NCBI GenBank assembly: GCA_023548195.1
Contig: JAJHZJ010000751.1
Location: 744,001 to 808,000, forward strand
DNA: 64,000 bases
Source: Bettongia penicillata ogilbyi
Lineage: Eukaryota; Chordata; Mammalia; Diprotodontia; Potoroidae
Direction: 5' to 3'
In this document: positions 34,446 through 45,279 of the stretch, one piece after another
Layout: each line of letters starts with the position of its first letter
How positions within the stretch are numbered: the stretch's first letter is position 1
Translations under genes and position numbers: made by a program
Notes under the pieces: generated by a model
Seen by the model: only the letters and a program-made list of their open reading frames with translations
What the model was told of the DNA's origin: nothing
Databases searched by the model: none

Positions 34446-35175
34446 ACAAATACATATAGAAACAAATGCACACACCTCTACACACAACTCAAAAAAAAAT
34501 TTCTGCCACAAAGAAATGAATACATTTCTACATCACATTGTGCTGATGTACATAAAAATGTGCATGTGTACATGGAAATTTTCCTGTGAGTTTCAATTAG
34601 ATCAATGAATTAACTGACATTTAATTGACAACTACCAGATGAAAAACTTCCCCCTACCAATGATTATTGGCACAAACTTTTCAACCAGATAAGGCTAGAA
34701 GAGAGCTGAAGAAATAAACAAATGAGCAAAAACGTTATAATGACCTAAAAATATAAAAGCTTCCTGAAAGTCTTTCTTTCCATCATTATGGTGTAATGTG
34801 GTATCCCCCCCCAATCAGCATCAATACCACCCCTTTTTGGAATTTTGAGCTCTGAAGAGGACTTAAATAAAAGCCAAAAGAGTTATGTGCTAAATTTAAA
34901 TTGTAACCAGAATAACATTAAGACCTTGAGTATGAAAAAGAACTACAGGGCCTTTAATGATTAAATGATTAGGATATGTGTTTCATGATTTTATAATTTT
35001 TCCAGTAATGAAGTGTTTCTCAGATTCATGCTGTATTGTTATTAATTCAATAGTAATTCACAGGAAAGTGTATAATCTCTTGATTGAGTAACACCAGTCA
35101 TTTCTCACTAGATATGTTATCTCTTTAACACAGTTGTGGGTTGGTGTATGAAATGAATGATATTTTAAAGAATAA
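34445..35175. other. Unassigned sequence
   Basis: Nothing recognised apart from short A-runs. Confidence 0.45.
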
Positions 35176-35179
35176 TTAA

Positions 35180-35265
35180 TCAGTAGATCAATAAAAAGTA
35201 TTTATTAACCACTTACTGTATACCAGATACTATGCCTAGTGCAAGGGAAAAAACTACAATGGATG
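35180..35265 (-). repeat. L2/MIR3-type 3'-tail relict
   Basis: 'AGTATTTATTAACCACTTACTGTATACCAGATACTATGCCTAGTGC' is the antisense L2/MIR3 tail. Confidence 0.55.
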
Positions 35266-35299
35266 AAAGAATCTTCACTAGCAATGTGTTTACAAAATA

Positions 35300-35460
35300 A
35301 TCTGATCATAGACTGAGATGTTGAAGAGACTATAGGAGCTATTGAGTCCAACTTTTTCAATTTACAGATGAGGAAACTAATATGTAAAGAAGTGATAGGC
35401 ACTTCACAGCAGCATAAAGCTAGGAAGTGTCAAATGCAGCATTTCAGCTAATATACCATT
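35300..35460 (-). repeat. MIR/CR1-type relict
   Basis: 'GGAGCTATTGAGTCCAACTTTTTCAATTTACAGATGAGGAAACTAATATG' is the common antisense block. Confidence 0.5.
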
Positions 35461-36595
35461 GATTCTAAAATCTAACCTTAGTCACTGTCAGATAAAAGTC
35501 AGTAAATAGTCCAAATGCTAAAAAATGCTGACCATAAATAAGTTAGATGTCATGCTCCACATTCCCTGAGCATGTCCATACTTGTGTTTTATTACCATTA
35601 TTGTTTGTTTACTCTTTTTATTATATTTCTTTAGGAAGCATCACCCAGAAAAGGTTGATAATATTGTTAACAACAGTAACAGTAGCTGTAGCAACAACAA
35701 AAACATCTACAAAACAAAGAACAGTAATGTTAGTGATGCTGATGATATTGCAATTCAGAAATGGACTAGCCATCCCAAAGTAGATATTCAATGCATGCAT
35801 TGAGATTTTGTCACTTTCACTAATTGCTAATACCCTGAATATTATGAGAGCATTTGAGAATTCTTTAGCCTGTTTGTCCCTTTACTGATCTCTCCAGTAA
35901 CACTGGCCTATTGCCTTCTCACTCAGTGCACATCAAGAGTAAATCAATAGACATATTTTACTTCTAATTCACAAAGGTAAATATAATAAATATATGTTAT
36001 GTTATATGACTACCCTGAAAGCATGGAAAGTGCCAAGTAATTAGAATCTAGGACAAACTTCATAGATTAAATAAGTAACTTTGTTTGTGTAATGCATTTT
36101 AAATACAATTGTAAAACATTAGGAAACTTGGTGTAGCTCTGCTTATTAACATTGCAATTTACATAAATTCATGCAAACATTGGAAGACAAGGAGTAGATC
36201 CATTTCAGTTTTAATAATTGACCTACATGGAAATGAGTCAATTGTCATATTTATTTATACTTTTCTGTTTGGGATTTAAGGTGGGGAAAGGACCTGTCAA
36301 TTTATTAACTCCTTCTGAGTTATGGCCAGCTTGATACAGTTATCATATGTGTCTGTAATTTCTTATTGAAAGGTTGATAAATGATCATATCATTTTTCAG
36401 GAGCTCAGAAATTTCACCTCCAAGAAAAATAAGACATAATAAATTATGGCTCCTTTTTTTAACCAACTGCCAAATTCATTTATCATGTTATTGAGGGCAA
36501 GACTCAACCTAAGAAAACTGTAGCAATTATAAACATTTGAATGTTCACAGTTTTTCATGTGACTTACTGGATTTCAATTGCTAGCAAAATCATTG
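35460..36595. other. Unassigned sequence with one splice-acceptor-like site
   Basis: A strong pyrimidine tract ending in TTTCTTTAG at 35634 is followed by a frame open to a TGA at 35801. No matching donor or protein family is visible. Confidence 0.35.
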
Positions 36596-36599
36596 TACC

Positions 36600-37335
36600 T
36601 CTCTGTGTGTCTCTTTGTCTCTGTCTCTGTCTCTCACTTTTCTTTTACTATGGTCACGCTGTCATATCAACTTTTATTTTATTCTCTAAAGCTTGTTTTG
36701 AATATGATCGTTTCTCAAAAAGCCCTTTTGTTTTCCCCTGCAAATGAGCCTGTCATTAGTTCTGGCCATTTCTTCTTTTTTTTTGTGGAAGGTAATAATT
36801 TCCTAACAAGAAACTTTCTGTGTGTCAGTTCATCTCCTCCATCTGGTTGCACATGCTGTGAAATGATAATCATCTATAATTTGTGTGTGCCTTGCCAAAC
36901 ATTGCTAAAACAATTTGGAAAGTGCCAGACACCAGTCCTTGCCAACTTGCACACATTGCAGATACTTGGGCTCTCTATACTTCTTTCCACCAACGTTGGA
37001 TATAAAAATGATACTTGACAGGGATCTTGGAAATTCCAGAGAAAGTTTGACTTTGAGGTTCATTTAATCCACGGATACACAGAGTTAAACTATATGCCTT
37101 ACCACATAAGTGCTTTCAATTTCATGTGGCATTGAAGCTATATGACCTATGAGGTGCAGAAATTTAGAGGGTTAAATTTAGAATGACTAGGATGGTGAAA
37201 GAGTTGTAAAACATGCATTTTACTTAGACTAGAGAAAAGAAGTCACATGGAACACTTGGGAAAATTATTGTGTCAGGAGTCTAAGGTCCTAGGTTAAAAC
37301 TTCTGCTTCTCTCACTAATTAGTAGAAGTGGAATG
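36600..37335. other. Unassigned sequence after a short CT microsatellite
   Basis: GTCTCTGTCTCT units at 36606-36640 are followed by ordinary sequence. A 146-codon + strand frame at 36578-37018 starts in the microsatellite and has no recognisable motif. Confidence 0.4.
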
Positions 37336-37339
37336 CAAG

Positions 37340-37790
37340 ATAGCCATCCAACTCAGAAGCTTCTAGGCTTCTCTTTGACCTGTGGCATAAAGTATAAACT
37401 CTTCTGTTTGGCATTTAAAGACTTTTGCAGTCTAGCTATGACCTACATTTCTGGGCTTTTTTCCCATTATCCCCTTCATATACTCTGTCTATTTTCCAGC
37501 CAAACTGACCAGCTTGCTAGTCTCCACACATGGTATGCCATCTCCCACTCATATATCTTTCAATGTTCTTTCATTTATTCCTGGAAAACTCTGCTTTCTT
37601 TCATTCACCTTTGTAGAACCCTTAGCTTCATTCAAGGCTTATCTCACGTCGCCTCTGACATAAGGTTTTTCTTGCTCCTCCAATTTATTAGGGTTACTAC
37701 CAAATTTACCTTATGTTTATTTTGTGTATAATTCATATAAACTTAACTGTGCAATTATTATTTTCAATTAGAATATAAAGTACTTGGAAA
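37340..37790 (+). repeat. L2-type LINE C-terminal/3' relict
   Basis: 'GCATAAAGTATAAACTCTTCTGTTTGGCATTTAAAGACTTTTGCAG' decodes to the L2-like block 'KYKLFCLAFKDF'. '...CTTCATTCAAGGCTTATCTCACGTCGCC...GGTTTTTCTTGCTCCTCC' and 'TAGAATATAAAGTACTTGGAAACA' follow. A frame stays open for 132 codons (37333-37731) by chance or low decay, but the catalytic motifs are upstream and absent. Confidence 0.55.
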
Positions 37791-37795
37791 CAATG

Positions 37796-37796
<1 letters not shown>

Positions 37797-37874
<78 letters not shown>
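37797..37874. repeat. (TG)n(AG)n microsatellite
   Basis: Seven TG units followed by about 32 AG units. Confidence 0.97.
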
Positions 37875-37877
<3 letters not shown>

Positions 37878-38349
37878 TTTGTTTTTGATGTTGTGTCTTG
37901 AGCACCTATGGCATACTTCTTAGAACATTATAGGTATTTAATATAGTGTTGTGCAACTGATTTAAATTTCTATATTTTTATTTATAAATGATGAGGTTGT
38001 AATAGACGATTACTGAAATTTCTTCCAGCATTAGTGCTTTAATTAAACAATGACTTCATACTTCTTACCCACAGAATGGTTGAAATATATTTATTCAGTC
38101 GGATCAATGATATGGACATAGCCATCGGACTAATTTCAGTCATTAATTATGACATAAATATAAATCTATATGTTTATTACACATTACATGCTTATTACAA
38201 TATAAAATAGCTTTCTCTAAAGTCCTCTTCTAGTGCCTACTGGTCACATGAAGGTAAATTTTTATTATTAAATGCATAAATGAAACTCATACTATGGCTA
38301 GTCCTACAAAAATAGTAAAGGTTTTGGGCACAGAGTCAGTGACAGGATT

Positions 38350-39844
38350 CTGGGAAAATGGCAGCATAGATCCAAAAACTTTCACCTCTCCAAATTTCCT
38401 CCACAAAAAGAGATCATCACCTTAGAACAGCAGAAATAAAGACAGGGTAAAGGAGTTGTCTGTCTAAGACAGTTTGAGAAGACCCCAAGAAAGACCTAAC
38501 CTCCAGGGACTGAGAATTGGCCTGTGTGAAATGCAAACATCTCCAAGCCAGCTCTGCAGAATCAACAAATAACAAACCCTGGGAGTAACTGGGTTGAGAG
38601 GTAGCCTCAGCCTTAGAAACCTCCATCTCACAGTGTGGCAATTTTATCACAACCAAGTTTCAAAGCTCCCAGATGAAGGAGTAAATAGCATTTAAGTATC
38701 ATGTAGCTACAGTGAAGATTATACAAGACCTAGCAGCTACTACATTGAAGGACCGTAAGTGTTGGAATAATATGTTTTGTAGAGCAAAAGAACTGGTGTT
38801 ATGACCAAGGGTAACTTACCCAGCAAAGTTAAGTACAATTCTGAACGGGGGAAAAAGGACATTTAACACACTCAAAGACTTTCAGGTTTTTTGTGACAAA
38901 AACCCCAGAACTGAAGGGAAAAGTCAACATCTAATATCCAGGAGAAATATAAGGTAAACTTTATAGAGCAATTATAAGGGACTCAATAAGGGCAAATTGT
39001 TTACTTCATATATGTGAAAATATTAGCAGTACTCATGACTGTAATCATTATTTGGGTAGTTTTAAGCAAAGTTGTGGGCTGATTCAAAAATTAAAAAAAA
39101 TTAAAAAATATATATAAGGAAAGATTAGAAAGCAGAAATTATCTCCTACAAATGAAGCATAAAAAATGATACAGAAAAAGCAAGTGGGGAGGGGGAGGGC
39201 AGGTAGTGCTAGAATCTTACTGTCATAGGGAATGGGTTAAAGAGGGAATACCATATATATCTAGAAGGATATAAAAGAAAGAAAGAAAATGGCAAGGAAA
39301 TAGGGTTGGGGGAGAGAATAATAAGGCTCTTTTACAGGGATGAGTAGGTTAAGTAATAGGAGGGCAAAGTAACAGGTAAAAGTAAAGCAGAGGAGTGAGG
39401 CAGGATTAGATGAATAAATTCAGAAGGATGGTGAGGAAAAATAGGAAAAGGAAAAATACATAAGAAGTAATTGTAGCTTAGAATGTCAATGGGAAGAATT
39501 TAACCATAAGACAGAAATGAGTAGTAGATTAAAAATTTGAATTCACCAATATATTGCTTTCAGGAAACATTTTTAAAAAGTAAGAGACATACACAAAGAT
39601 AAAATAAAGGTCAGGAGTATAATTTGGCATGTAAAAAAAAGCAGGGATAGTAATCATAATCTCAAATAAAGGTAAACTTAAAATATATTTATTCAAAAGT
39701 GAAAAACAGAGTGTCAGCAATATTATTCAATATTGTTATAGATCATTTAAAGTACCCAGACAGTATAAAAAACCTGAGCTTATTCCTGCCAAAGTAGACC
39801 AAGAAACTGTATGAACACAAGCATACAAATATGTGGGAAATTAT
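38350..39844 (+). repeat. Decayed L1: 5' UTR, ORF1 C-terminus, ORF2 N-terminal piece
   Basis: 38350-38535 is a 5'-region block repeated at 39845. About 38735-38900 parallels the ORF1 C-terminal domain: it reads 'TTLKDRKCWNNMFCRAKEL', then a stop, then 'RVTYPAKLS', matching the intact ORF1 at 49110-50213. A purine-rich spacer with a GGGGAGGGGGAGGG run follows at 39186-39199. Near 39540-39790 a diverged endonuclease-domain segment appears (ending in 'AGIVIIIS'-like residues). Stops and frameshifts throughout show it is dead. Confidence 0.6.
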
Positions 39845-40027
39845 CTGGGAAAATGGCAGCATAGATCCAAAAGCTTTCACCTCTCCAAATTTCCTCCACA
39901 AAAAGAGATCATCACCTTAGAACAGAAATAAAGACAGGGTAAAGGAGTTGTCTGTCTAAGAGAGTTTGAGAAGACCCCAAGAAAGACCTAACCTCCAGGG
40001 ACTGAGAATTGGCCTGTGTGAAATGCA
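39845..40027 (+). repeat. Near-identical second copy of the L1 5' block
   Basis: It differs from 38350-38535 by two substitutions and one 3-bp deletion. The flanks diverge immediately on the 3' side. Confidence 0.9.
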
Positions 40028-40230
40028 GATATACGGGAAAGATTCACACTGCTCCACAAATAAACTCAGATCTAAATAATTGAAATAATATTCATTGTTT
40101 ATGGTTGAGTCAAGACAATATAATTTTTAAAAGGAAAAATTTTACCCAACTAATCTATATATCCAATGTCATCTCATTAAATTACTAATTAATTTTAAGA
40201 AGTTGTTAAAAACAAATCTTTCTGCATTCT
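40028..40230 (+). repeat. L1 ORF2 internal fragment
   Basis: 'CACAAATAAACTCAGATCTAAATAATTG' matches the start of the L1 insertion at 56549. '...CCAATGTCATCTCATTAAATTACTAATTAATTTTA' corresponds to the ORF2 segment that continues there as '...CCAATCAAATTACC'. It sits directly downstream of a 5' block, so part of the element was deleted. Confidence 0.55.
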
Positions 40231-41920
40231 AGAACCCTGGCCAGGTTCTGTGAAGGTGAAAAGGAAAGATTTTTGCTCTTTGCAATTATTCAACTTAAAA
40301 AAAATGTGGTGCTATTGATAAGTTAAATCATTAGCCTCTTAACCTCTAAGTTTGTTTTTAAGGAATAAAGTAGCTGGAAGAAATCGTGAGTATTTGGTTT
40401 ATTTGAAGGGGAGGATATGGGTAGGATGGTGGGTTATTCCATGTCCTTGGACTTTCTACTCCCTTATCCTCCCCCATCCCACTTAAGAAAATGTTTCCCC
40501 TGGTTGGAAAACCAGTAAACAAAGCTATGGAAGATTATTGCATTTAAAGATTTAAAACTTGTTTACTATGATTTGCAATTGTTACTATTAATTGTTAAGC
40601 TCCCAAGCTTAATGCTTGGAAGTCACATTTTGTCAGTGTTAAATTATTTAGACTCCTTTGCCTGGACAAGGAGGATATCTTTTTGTAATGGAAATTAGCA
40701 GAGTAAAAGACAGGTAGTCTGGAGTAAAAAACTGAGTTTTGATTTAATGAGATCTCAAAGCTAAAATCTATCCTTTATACTTAGATAAATATATCTGATA
40801 CCAGGATATGTGTGTAAAATTGCAAATTCACTTTAGAATTTCAGTGATTTCTCTTAGAAGCATTAACTCTGTCCATGTTCTCAGACCACATGGACAAAGG
40901 GTAGGTTACAGCCCCCCTCAATATGATAAAAAGGCTGGAATGAGACTGAGAGAGCTGATCTGCTGGGTCTGGGAAGGGAGAGGAGCTGGAAGAGAGCTTT
41001 TAAGCTCTTTAAGGAAGTAGTAAAAAAAGAGATTATAGGGAGTTATAAATAAAGTTTTCTTTTATGTAGCAAAAGTATTTGATTTAAAAAAGGAGGGTGA
41101 AAATATTTATCATTAGTTATTATAAATCCAGATTTGATATCATTTCAAGTTAAAATCTGTCCTAAAGGAATATAGAGCAGCATCTGAGAATGCTCTTCCT
41201 GTCAAGATTAAGCAGAAAGATATTGTTATTTGGCATTTATAATTGTAAAGTGCTTAAAATAAGGATGGGTATATGTTACATGCAACATTAATCTAATGCA
41301 ACATTACAAAATTTTTAAATTTGGAGTTTGTTATAGTTTGGGGTTTTAAAAGGATTTGATCGAAATTTGATAATTTGAAACTTATATTTGGTTATAAGAA
41401 AGCAGTGAAAAAGCTGATGTTTACTGTATAATGGTACAGTTAACTTCTTTGCTTTAAGCTAGAAGCGGAATCCAGTGCAGACAGTTATAGTTAAGATGTG
41501 GAGGAAAGGGGGATAATATGAGTAATGGGATTGAGAGACTTGGAAAGATGAATAAGGTTTGAATAGTTCTAGATGAGTTAGTTTCAGATGGCTTCAGTAA
41601 GTAGTGAGGGTGTGAGAAAGTATTTTAAGAGGAGAGAAGAAAAGTCATGTAACTTGACTTAATATAGTTAATAGTTCAATCAAATTTGAGATGACTATAT
41701 CTGAATATCAGGTGATAGAGTGTTGCCACACGGCAGTAAGGAGATGAATTACTGTACAACACCTTGCAACAAAAAAATGCGTTCATTTGAATGGATAATG
41801 GATTATTTAAAGTTTTAAGTCAACTTAAATAGTTTTAAATTTTTAAGTAAATCTTAATGTTGTTATGTTAGAAATTGCATTGTTAAATTAATGATGAATT
41901 GGTTTAAAAAACTGTTGTGG
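40231..41920 (+). other. Unassigned 1.7 kb, first part LTR-like
   Basis: No coding frame is recognisable. 40400-41071 has some LTR features on the + strand: GATAAAAAGG at 40925, a self-complementary AGAGCTTTTAAGCTCT near 40995-41010, AATAAA at 41048 and a CA at 41070-41071. A purine run AAAAAAGGAGGGTGA follows at 41085. No paired LTR, primer-binding site or target duplication is visible. 41100-41920 is A/T-rich and unrecognised. Confidence 0.25.
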
Positions 41921-41924
41921 GATC

Positions 41925-43150
41925 CTGGGAGCAGCAACCTCACATCTAACTCAGAACTTTCACAACCTGATCAGCAAACACACTATCCTCCCAGATACCC
42001 TCCAAAATGGCATCAATTGTCAAGGATCAGCTGATCTTGAATGTCCTAAAGGAAGGCCAGGTTCCCCAGAACAAGATCACTCTTGTTGGGATTGGTACAG
42101 TTGACATGGCATGTGTCATTAGTATCTTAACAAAGAAATTGGCTGATTGAACTGCTCTATTTGATGTATTAGAAGACAAACTAAAGGGAGAGATGATGGA
42201 TTTCCAACATGACAGCCTTTTTCTCAAAATGCCAAAGATTGTTTCTAGCAAAGACTACACTGTGACTGCAAACTCAAAACTGGTCATTGTTACGACAGGT
42301 GCATGTTAACAGGAGGGAGAAAGTTGTCTTAATTTGGTCCAATGTAATATGAACATCTTTAAATTCATCATTCTCAATATTCTTAAATACAACCCTAATT
42401 GCAAGCTGCTTATTTTTTCCAATCCAGTGGATATTTTGACATACGTGGCCTGGAAGTTAAGTGACTTTCCTAAAAAAACTGTGTTATTGGAAGTGATTGC
42501 AATCTGAATTCTGCCCATTTCCATTACCTAATGGGGGAGAGACTTGGTGTCCATTCTTCAAGTTGTCATGGATGGGTCCTTTGGGAACATGGAGACTCCA
42601 GTGTTCCTGTGTGGAGCAGTGTGAATCTTGCCCGTATATCTCTAAAGAACCTTGACCTTCTTTGGGAACTGATGCTGATACAGAGAAGTGGAACAATGTT
42701 CATGAACATCTAGTTGAAAGTGCTCATGAGGTAATCAAACTGAAGGGCCATTGGCTTATCTGTGGCAGATCTGGCAGAAAGCATTATGAAGAATCTTAGG
42801 AGAGTACATCCAATTTCCACCATGATTAAGGGCCTATATGACATTAATATGGCAATCTTCGTTAGTGTCCCATGAATCTTGAGGCAGAATGGTTTTTCAG
42901 ATGTGGTGAAGGTCAATCTGAATTCGGAGGAAAAGAACCATTTAAAAAAGAGAGCAGATACTCTTTGGAGAATCCAGAAGGAGCGACAACGTTAAAACCT
43001 TTGAATGTGCTGCCATTGAGAGAACATGACAGGAGTTGAGGGGTTATGTATGATTCGCTTTTCACATAGGTCAAATCCTTCCTCTGATTAGTGACTAAAC
43101 ACCAGAAATGTAAAACCTGTGAACACACTCTAGTTTCTTCCTAAAGTTGG
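41925..43150 (+). pseudogene. LDHA: Processed pseudogene of lactate dehydrogenase A
   Basis: LDHA is the cytosolic tetrameric enzyme that interconverts pyruvate and lactate with NADH/NAD. The former coding region runs without introns from ATG 42007 to a TAA at 42993, about 990 nt against 332 codons in the normal gene. N-terminal residues 'DQLI.NVLKE', the nucleotide-binding segment, '[19 protein letters not shown]' and the active-site '[11 protein letters not shown]' are recognisable; the QLI...PQNKIT start favours LDHA over LDHB. It is broken by TGA at codon 48 (42148), TAA at codon 101 (42307) beside the substrate-loop arginines, a +2 shift in an A-run at about 42473-42482, and later indels and a further stop. 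UTR-like sequence flanks both sides. Lack of introns implies retrocopying by L1. No poly(A) or target-site duplication is clear because an RTE lies directly downstream. Confidence 0.93.
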
Positions 43151-43189
43151 AAATGGGGAATAGAACTCTGTTGTTGTTTGCATATGATT

Positions 43190-44260
43190 GGTTGGTTGAT
43201 TGTTGTCCTTCGTTCTGAAAGGGACCAAAATGACATCATCATGAAAAATTGAAGTTTCAGTGTGTCACACAGTGCCTGATCAGACCAATACAAGCTCGGA
43301 ATTCTCTACCACAGGCTTGGCACAGATAATCCATATGAATTTGGGGGGTGAATACTCCAGATTTGCTCATCTTATGTTTATTTTGTGCTGTCTCAATTCT
43401 GCTTTGCTCATAGAACACAGCACCCTGTCTGATGTGGGCATGCCATGCTGAAAGGTCCTGTGCCAGTGTCTCCCATGTTGCACAGTCAAATCCAAAATTC
43501 TTGAGAGAGACCTTGAGAATGTCCTTGTATTGCTTCTTCTGATCACCCACCCTATGCGAATTCTCTATAAAATAGTCTTTTGGGCAAGCATATACTTTGC
43601 ACTTGAACAATGTGACCAGCCCATCGGAGTTGTGCTCTCTGAAGCATAGTTTTAATGCTTGGCAGTTCAATTCGAGCAAAAACGTCAGTGTCTGATACCT
43701 TATCTTGCCAGGTGATCCTCAGAATCTTCCTGACTGTTCAAATGGAAGTGATTCACTTTATGGCACTGGTCAACTGTCCATGTTTCACAGTCATACAACA
43801 ATGAGGTCAGTGCAATGGCTCTGTAGACCTTCAGTTTGATAGTCAGTCTCTGACTCTACCACTTCTCTCCCAGACTTTTCTTCAGTCTCCCAAACACTGA
43901 GTTAGCTCTGGAAATGTGTGCATCAACCTCATTGTCAATGTGAACCTCCCTGGAAAGTATACTACCAAAGTAAGTGAACTTATCCACAACATTCAAAACT
44001 TCTCCATTTGTTGTAATCGATGATTCCACATATGGATGGTGTGGTGGTGGCTGATGGAGCACCTGTGTTTTCTTGGTTTTAATTATGAGGCCAAAATTAG
44101 CACAGGCAGCAGAGAATTGATCCATACTTTGTTGCATCTCAGCTTCAGAGGAACAAATTATTCTCATTCCATCAAAGGAAGTCTTCACATGCTTGGGGTA
44201 GATACCTCTCTAATTATCCAATGAGTTTGAGACTCCTTGGTTACCCTCAACCTAGTTTGG
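43190..44260 (-). mobile_element. RTE-type LINE, 3' half (RT end to 3' terminus), broken
   Basis: On the minus strand, 44188-43856 encodes 'SEAEMQQSMDQFSAACANFGL.I..KKTQVL', then 'VVDKFTYFGSILS' and 'FGRLKKSLGEKW', the reverse-transcriptase palm-end and thumb of this LINE type. After a frame change, 43679-43257 encodes 'QYKDILKVSLKNFG', 'WETLAQDLSAWH..IRQGA', and a C-terminal zinc-finger-like 'CQACGREF....GLIRHCVTH'. The catalytic FADD motif would lie just beyond the left-hand protein end and is not seen intact. The 3' UTR ends '...GAACGAAGGACAACAA' at about 43190, close to the tail of the SINE at 17450. The 5' part is missing and frameshifts make it inactive. The clade call (RTE) is by recognition and shared tail. 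Confidence 0.75.
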
Positions 44261-44389
44261 CCCAAAAACGGTTTACCAGGTGAGGTTGCTGTGCATGCTG
44301 TACCTTCTTGGAGCCACAGGTAAGAGTTGGTGGAACAGGTGAACACCAAAGGTGGAAAGAGCTCTAAAAGGGCTTGGCAGCCATCACAT

Positions 44390-44895
44390 CAAGGTACTGG
44401 TCCTCCCTGAACACACCCTATACCCCTCACAATTCCACCAACAGCTTGTTTGTGTACATATTTTGTCTCAACCCTACAGCATTTGTCACATCTGATGGGT
44501 GGAAGGTGCTAACTCAGAATTGTTGTAATTTGCATTTCTCTAATCAATAGTGATATAGAGTATTTTTTGCTATGACTATAGACAGGTGTGATCTCATCTT
44601 TTGAAAACTCCATATTTATATCTTTTGACCATTTTTCAATTGAATAATAGCCTTTTTTTTGATAAATTTGACTTAGTTCCCTATGTATTTGAGAAATGAG
44701 GCTTTTATCAGAGAAACTTGGATTTTTTGCATTGCTTTATTATATATGTTTCAGCTAAATGTAGTTTTCCTGATTATCTCTTTTAATTAGGTCACTTTTT
44801 ACCTTTTCTTTGTCTGAGACCCAATTTCTACCCCCTGTCTTGTTTACTTTGGCTGAAGCAAAATAGATTTTGTTCTAGCCCATTCTTATAATTAA
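44390..44895 (-). repeat. L1 LINE ORF2 C-terminal fragment
   Basis: The + strand shows 'CACAATTCCACCAACAGC', 'TTGCATTTCTCTAATCAATAGTGATATAGAG', 'TATCTTTTGACCATTTTTCAATTGAATAATAG' and 'TTTGAGAAATGAGGCTTTTATCAGAG'. These are the antisense of L1 ORF2 C-terminal sequence, parallel to 47295-47620. Confidence 0.8.
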
Positions 44896-44898
44896 TTC

Positions 44899-44915
44899 TC
44901 TGTCTCTCTGTCTCC

Positions 44916-44972
<57 letters not shown>
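44899..44972. repeat. (CT)n microsatellite
   Basis: About 30 CT units after a short TCTG lead. Confidence 0.95.
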
Positions 44973-44974
<2 letters not shown>

Positions 44975-45014
44975 CCTCAAAAGTGTTTGCTTCTGACCAC
45001 TGCATCTCTTAATA

Positions 45015-45265
45015 TGTCCTCTTTTTTATCATTGTTCAGTAATATCTAACTCTTTATGATCACGTGGGTCATATTGTCTTTGGGGAATGTCTGACAAACA
45101 TACTGGAGTTTTTTATCATTTCCTTTTCCAATGGATTAAGGAAAACAGAGGTGAAATCACTTGCCCAGGGTCACACAACTAGTAAGTGTCTGGGATCGGG
45201 TTTGAACTCAAGTCTTCCTTACTAGGTTCAGCACTCTATCCAGTGAGCTACCCAGCTAGTTCATC
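45015..45265 (-). mobile_element. tRNA-headed SINE with BovB/RTE-like tail
   Basis: On the minus strand a head 'AGCTGGGTAGCTCACTGGATAGAGTGC' with B-box 'GAGTTCAAACCC' leads into 'TGTGTGACCCTGGGCAAGTGATTTC'. A body '...GGAAATGATAAAAAACTCCAGTATG' and the tail '...AAAGAGTTAGATATTACTGAACAATGA' follow. The tail resembles the BovB-type RTE 3' end ('AGAGTCGGACACGACTGAACAAC'). It differs from the tail of the SINE at 17450, so two SINE types are present. No certain target-site duplication. Confidence 0.75.
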
Positions 45266-45279
45266 CTTTTGTATCATTC

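Noticed and set aside
36578..37018. A 146-codon + strand frame
   Set aside because: Begins in a CT microsatellite, contains a poly-F stretch from a T-run, and shows no domain or splice context.
37333..37731. A 132-codon + strand frame
   Set aside because: It lies wholly within an L2-type LINE relict and lacks the catalytic motifs.
42027..43128. Several 60-74 codon frames on both strands
   Set aside because: Fragments or shadows of the broken LDHA retrocopy.
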